DNA of 64,000 nucleotides from Candidatus Peribacteria bacterium (GTDB lineage Bacteria; Patescibacteriota; Gracilibacteria; BD1-5; UBA6164), in NCBI GenBank assembly GCA_023898505.1, contig CP060226.1:1116001-1180000 (forward strand), written 5' to 3'. Position numbers and translations under genes: made by a program. Position 1 is the stretch's first letter; each line of letters opens with the position of its first letter. Shown here piece by piece: positions 61,383 to 64,000 of the stretch. The notes beneath the pieces are model-generated. The model made no database searches. It saw only the letters and a list, made by a program, of their open reading frames with translations, and was not told the origin of the DNA.

Positions 61383-64000
61383 TTGCATGATATACTCGTG
61401 AATCTCATCTCAAAAATTCTGGTTTCTATCTTTGGTACTCTCGCTCTTATGTTCTTATTGTATTTGAGCTTTTTCTTGCAGGACGGAAGTCAGGTAGAAA
61501 AGATCTCGTATCCTAAAAATACGATTGCTTCTGCTACGGGATACTATTCTCTTTCTGGGACGACACTTCTTGCGTCTCTGGAAAAAAATGATGAGAGTCT
61601 CTTTGGTACTGAGAGACTCGGGAGTATGGATATAGTTCTATCAACGAGTGATACATATACAGTATCTGAGAGTTGAACAGGAGTTTCTCTCTCGCTCACA
61701 GCTACCGGGAAGTATGTATTTCAACTATATGACCCCAGTAAAAATTATACTATTGAAGTTCCTGGATATCGTATTCACAACATTGGACCATCGCTCGTAT
61801 ATGTCAACTATGATGATGTAAAAAAGAACTTTATTTATGTGGTACATTGATGAGTTCAGGTACAACTGATGGATGAGAAAAATACTGAGGAGATTACTCA
61901 AGTATATCTCTATCCGCACACCTATATTTCTTTTAATGCTCTCAATAATAAGTACTTTAAAAACTCTGACTTTTTACGTATAAAGTCAGTTTTTGAGCTT
62001 CAGTATTTAGATGATCCATTGTTTGATGATGGAAGTGTGAATACGGAGGTCTTACGACACTTAGTATATGGAAATGAAAGAGATCTCCCCATCCTAAAGT
62101 CTATGTTCTCATATCTGCACGAGAGATATGCTGATTTCTTCGAGGATTATAGTTACTTGCGCAATATCGATACGTGGCAGCTTCCAGGGGCTGAAAGAAT
62201 CCAAAAATACTTTTCATTTTTTATGAACGATGCCAAAAGAGAAGTATACTATAAAAATGCCGTGCTAGCTGGCTATTTGGATATATTGCAACACCCATCT
62301 GTAGAAGCTCAGACATATGAGCAGGTACAGTCGTATATGCAGGAACTACAGTCCATATCTCCTCAGGCCTATAAGGAAATGAAAGACCTATTGTCTTCTC
62401 TCTATGTGATTTCAGGAAATACTCAAGGGATGAGTGATGTAGCAGTAAAAAGCCGTATTTCTAAATTGTACGCACAAGTATTTGGTATAAAAAGCTATCA
62501 TGAAGACTTGGCATTTTTTCTCTTAAATACGATGTATTATGGCTATGATTTTCAGGGAGAAACGGACTTCTTTTCACCGTTTTCTCAGTTTTTAAGACAG
62601 TACATGGTAGAGGAGGGAATGATTGATAGTGATGGTCAATTTGTACGACAGGACTTTAGTGCTTCGGGGGTATATGATTATTTTTCAAATTATTTACAGG
62701 AACTTTTGATTGCAAATATCTCCTTTAATTCGGAGGATATTACAGCTCTCTTATATGTGCTCAGTCGTTACATTATTTTGGATGAGCAGCTGTATACGGG
62801 CGAAGATGAAAAGAGAAAAATTACGGGGATTCAGGTGCACCTTGATATCCTGAAGAAAATACAATCAGAGATGCTTTCATTTTACTTCCTTTCTGCTCGA
62901 TGAGAAAATGATATCTTGCAACGAGAGTTTGGGAATACACTGGCATCAGTAGAACTCGATTCGCTTGAAAAGAGTGTAAATCAGCTCATACAATTTTATG
63001 ACAAAAATAAACAGCTCATTTCTGGATCCTCAAAAGAAAGAGATATTGGGTATATGCGTTCGTACTCTGAGCTCAGTGGCTCATTTCGCGAGTATTTTTT
63101 AGCACTCAGAGATTATGAAAAGTATGAAGTAGAGTATAATAGTGTAAAAAGGCAGTTACTCGATCAGGCAGTGGTAGATGTCGATACGGAGACTACCATC
63201 TCAGAAGAATCGTTTTTAGAATATATGTCTCAATTTCAAGGAGTGGTACTGACAAATGTAGATCTCACTATTGAAGAAGACTCGTATCATGCAGAAAATG
63301 TTCTCATCGCAGGAAGGCGTTTTAGTTTTGATTTGCTTCCTGGAAAAAGAAATGAAATCCGTAATATCCAGATAGATGGAGAAGATTCGAGAGTTTCATA
63401 TGCTCTCGATGATGAAGAAGAAGCTCTAGCAGATCTGTTTGCTCAGGCAAAACAAGAGGAGAGAGATAGGTATGATTTTAGAAATTTCTTCTTAAATACA
63501 TTTATTTATAAGGGAGGCGATACGACAAGAGAAATCGTACAAGACGAACTCCCTGAAGATCAAGAGGATAAGGTAATTATTGCTATTAAAAATGATAAGC
63601 TGCTCGGTACAAGAGGAGAGTTTGCATCGATCAAAAATCTCCTGCAGATAGAGTATGATGACTTAGATGTACTGATTAAAGAGGGAGGCTACCAGATTCA
63701 TATCGAGGATGCATTTCTTGAGCTGTCTCCAGAATCCGATAGTTCTTGAAAAAATATTGCTGCTTCTTTTTCTGCTGACTATACACTGGCAGGAGAAGAT
63801 CATTATTTTTCAAATATCCGTTTAAAGTTATATGAAAACTATGAGATTACTGGGAAAAACTTTGAGTATTTTGGTGGAAGAGATTTGACCATGATAGGAA
63901 CTTTGGATATCCGTGATTTTTCTCGTAGTATGCAGTCATTTGCAAATACTATGCTTGATGTTTTCCAGACCTATACATCCATAAAAACGATTTTTTCAGA
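61383..64000 (+). CDS. Very long membrane-anchored surface protein, partial
   Basis: At least 872 residues, running past the window end. From TTG 61383 with UGA at 61674, 61848, 61851, 62901 and 63747 read as Gly. One N-terminal transmembrane helix (LVSIFGTLALMFLLYLSFFL), a beta-rich segment (SMDIVLSTSDTYTVSES, YVFQLYDPSKNYTIEVPGYRIHN), then a long helical, Glu/Tyr/Gln-rich region without cysteine, and further beta segments near the end. No family recognised. Likely an extracellular, cell-surface protein. Confidence 0.75.

Overview
The window is a dense, AT-rich bacterial chromosome segment in which UGA reads as glycine and only UAA and UAG act as stops (genetic code 25). About 40 genes become intact only when in-frame UGA is translated as Gly, often at invariant motif glycines: KFGGTS of aspartokinase, the GxSxG elbow of a hydrolase, CGGTG of MiaA, GGTA of an AbiEii-like protein. 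This code, together with short proteins, few Shine-Dalgarno sites and a type IV pilus set, points to the Patescibacteria/CPR lineages Gracilibacteria (BD1-5) or Absconditabacteria (SR1). The lineage is inferred; no marker tree could be run.

Layout. 0-8 kb: SulP transporter, an alpha/beta-hydrolase fused to a VanY-type peptidase, a sortase, a Nudix hydrolase, an MBL-like protein, an FtsA/PilM-like ATPase and a TPR protein. 8-11.2 kb: rplJ-rplL, rpmE and four tRNA genes (Gln, Leu, Tyr, Thr) on the minus strand. Three of these tRNAs are followed by short units that repeat the tRNA 3' end and carry a covarying hairpin. 11.2-18.5 kb: miaA, two near-duplicate pilin-like proteins with a LamG-type C-terminus, pilB and nth. 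18.5-24.7 kb: accessory region with a UPF0489 gene containing in-frame palindromic repeats, then an array of single genes separated by attC-like imperfect palindromes, then a DUF262/HNH (GmrSD-like) gene. 24.9-29.7 kb: prepilin peptidase, uridine kinase-CYTH, an EamA transporter and a DsbA-like protein.

30-38 kb: an aspartate-family pathway (lysC, asd, an aminotransferase, hom, dapB, dapA), all on the plus strand, leading towards diaminopimelate/lysine and homoserine. The hom gene carries 20 in-frame UGA codons, while the adjacent aminotransferase has none. Two structured repeats with different outer stems flank dapA. 38-53 kb: ftsE, a J-domain protein, recO, an RluD-type synthase, a second EamA protein, pilC, Hsp20, a surface-protein pair resembling WxL/DUF916 systems, rsmE, engB and dnaN. 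53.2-57.7 kb: a second accessory region with an AbiEii-like toxin-antitoxin pair between direct repeats and a 1,023-residue protein with a DUF4365-like nuclease start. 57.7-64 kb: a PriA lacking its N-terminal half, dnaJ, a phospholipase-D-family protein and a very long membrane-anchored protein running off the window.

The pilus genes (pilB, pilC, pilD, pilins, pilM/ftsA-like) are scattered but could together build one type IV pilus. The sortase, WxL-like proteins and VanY domain indicate a Gram-positive-like wall, which the DAP pathway may supply.
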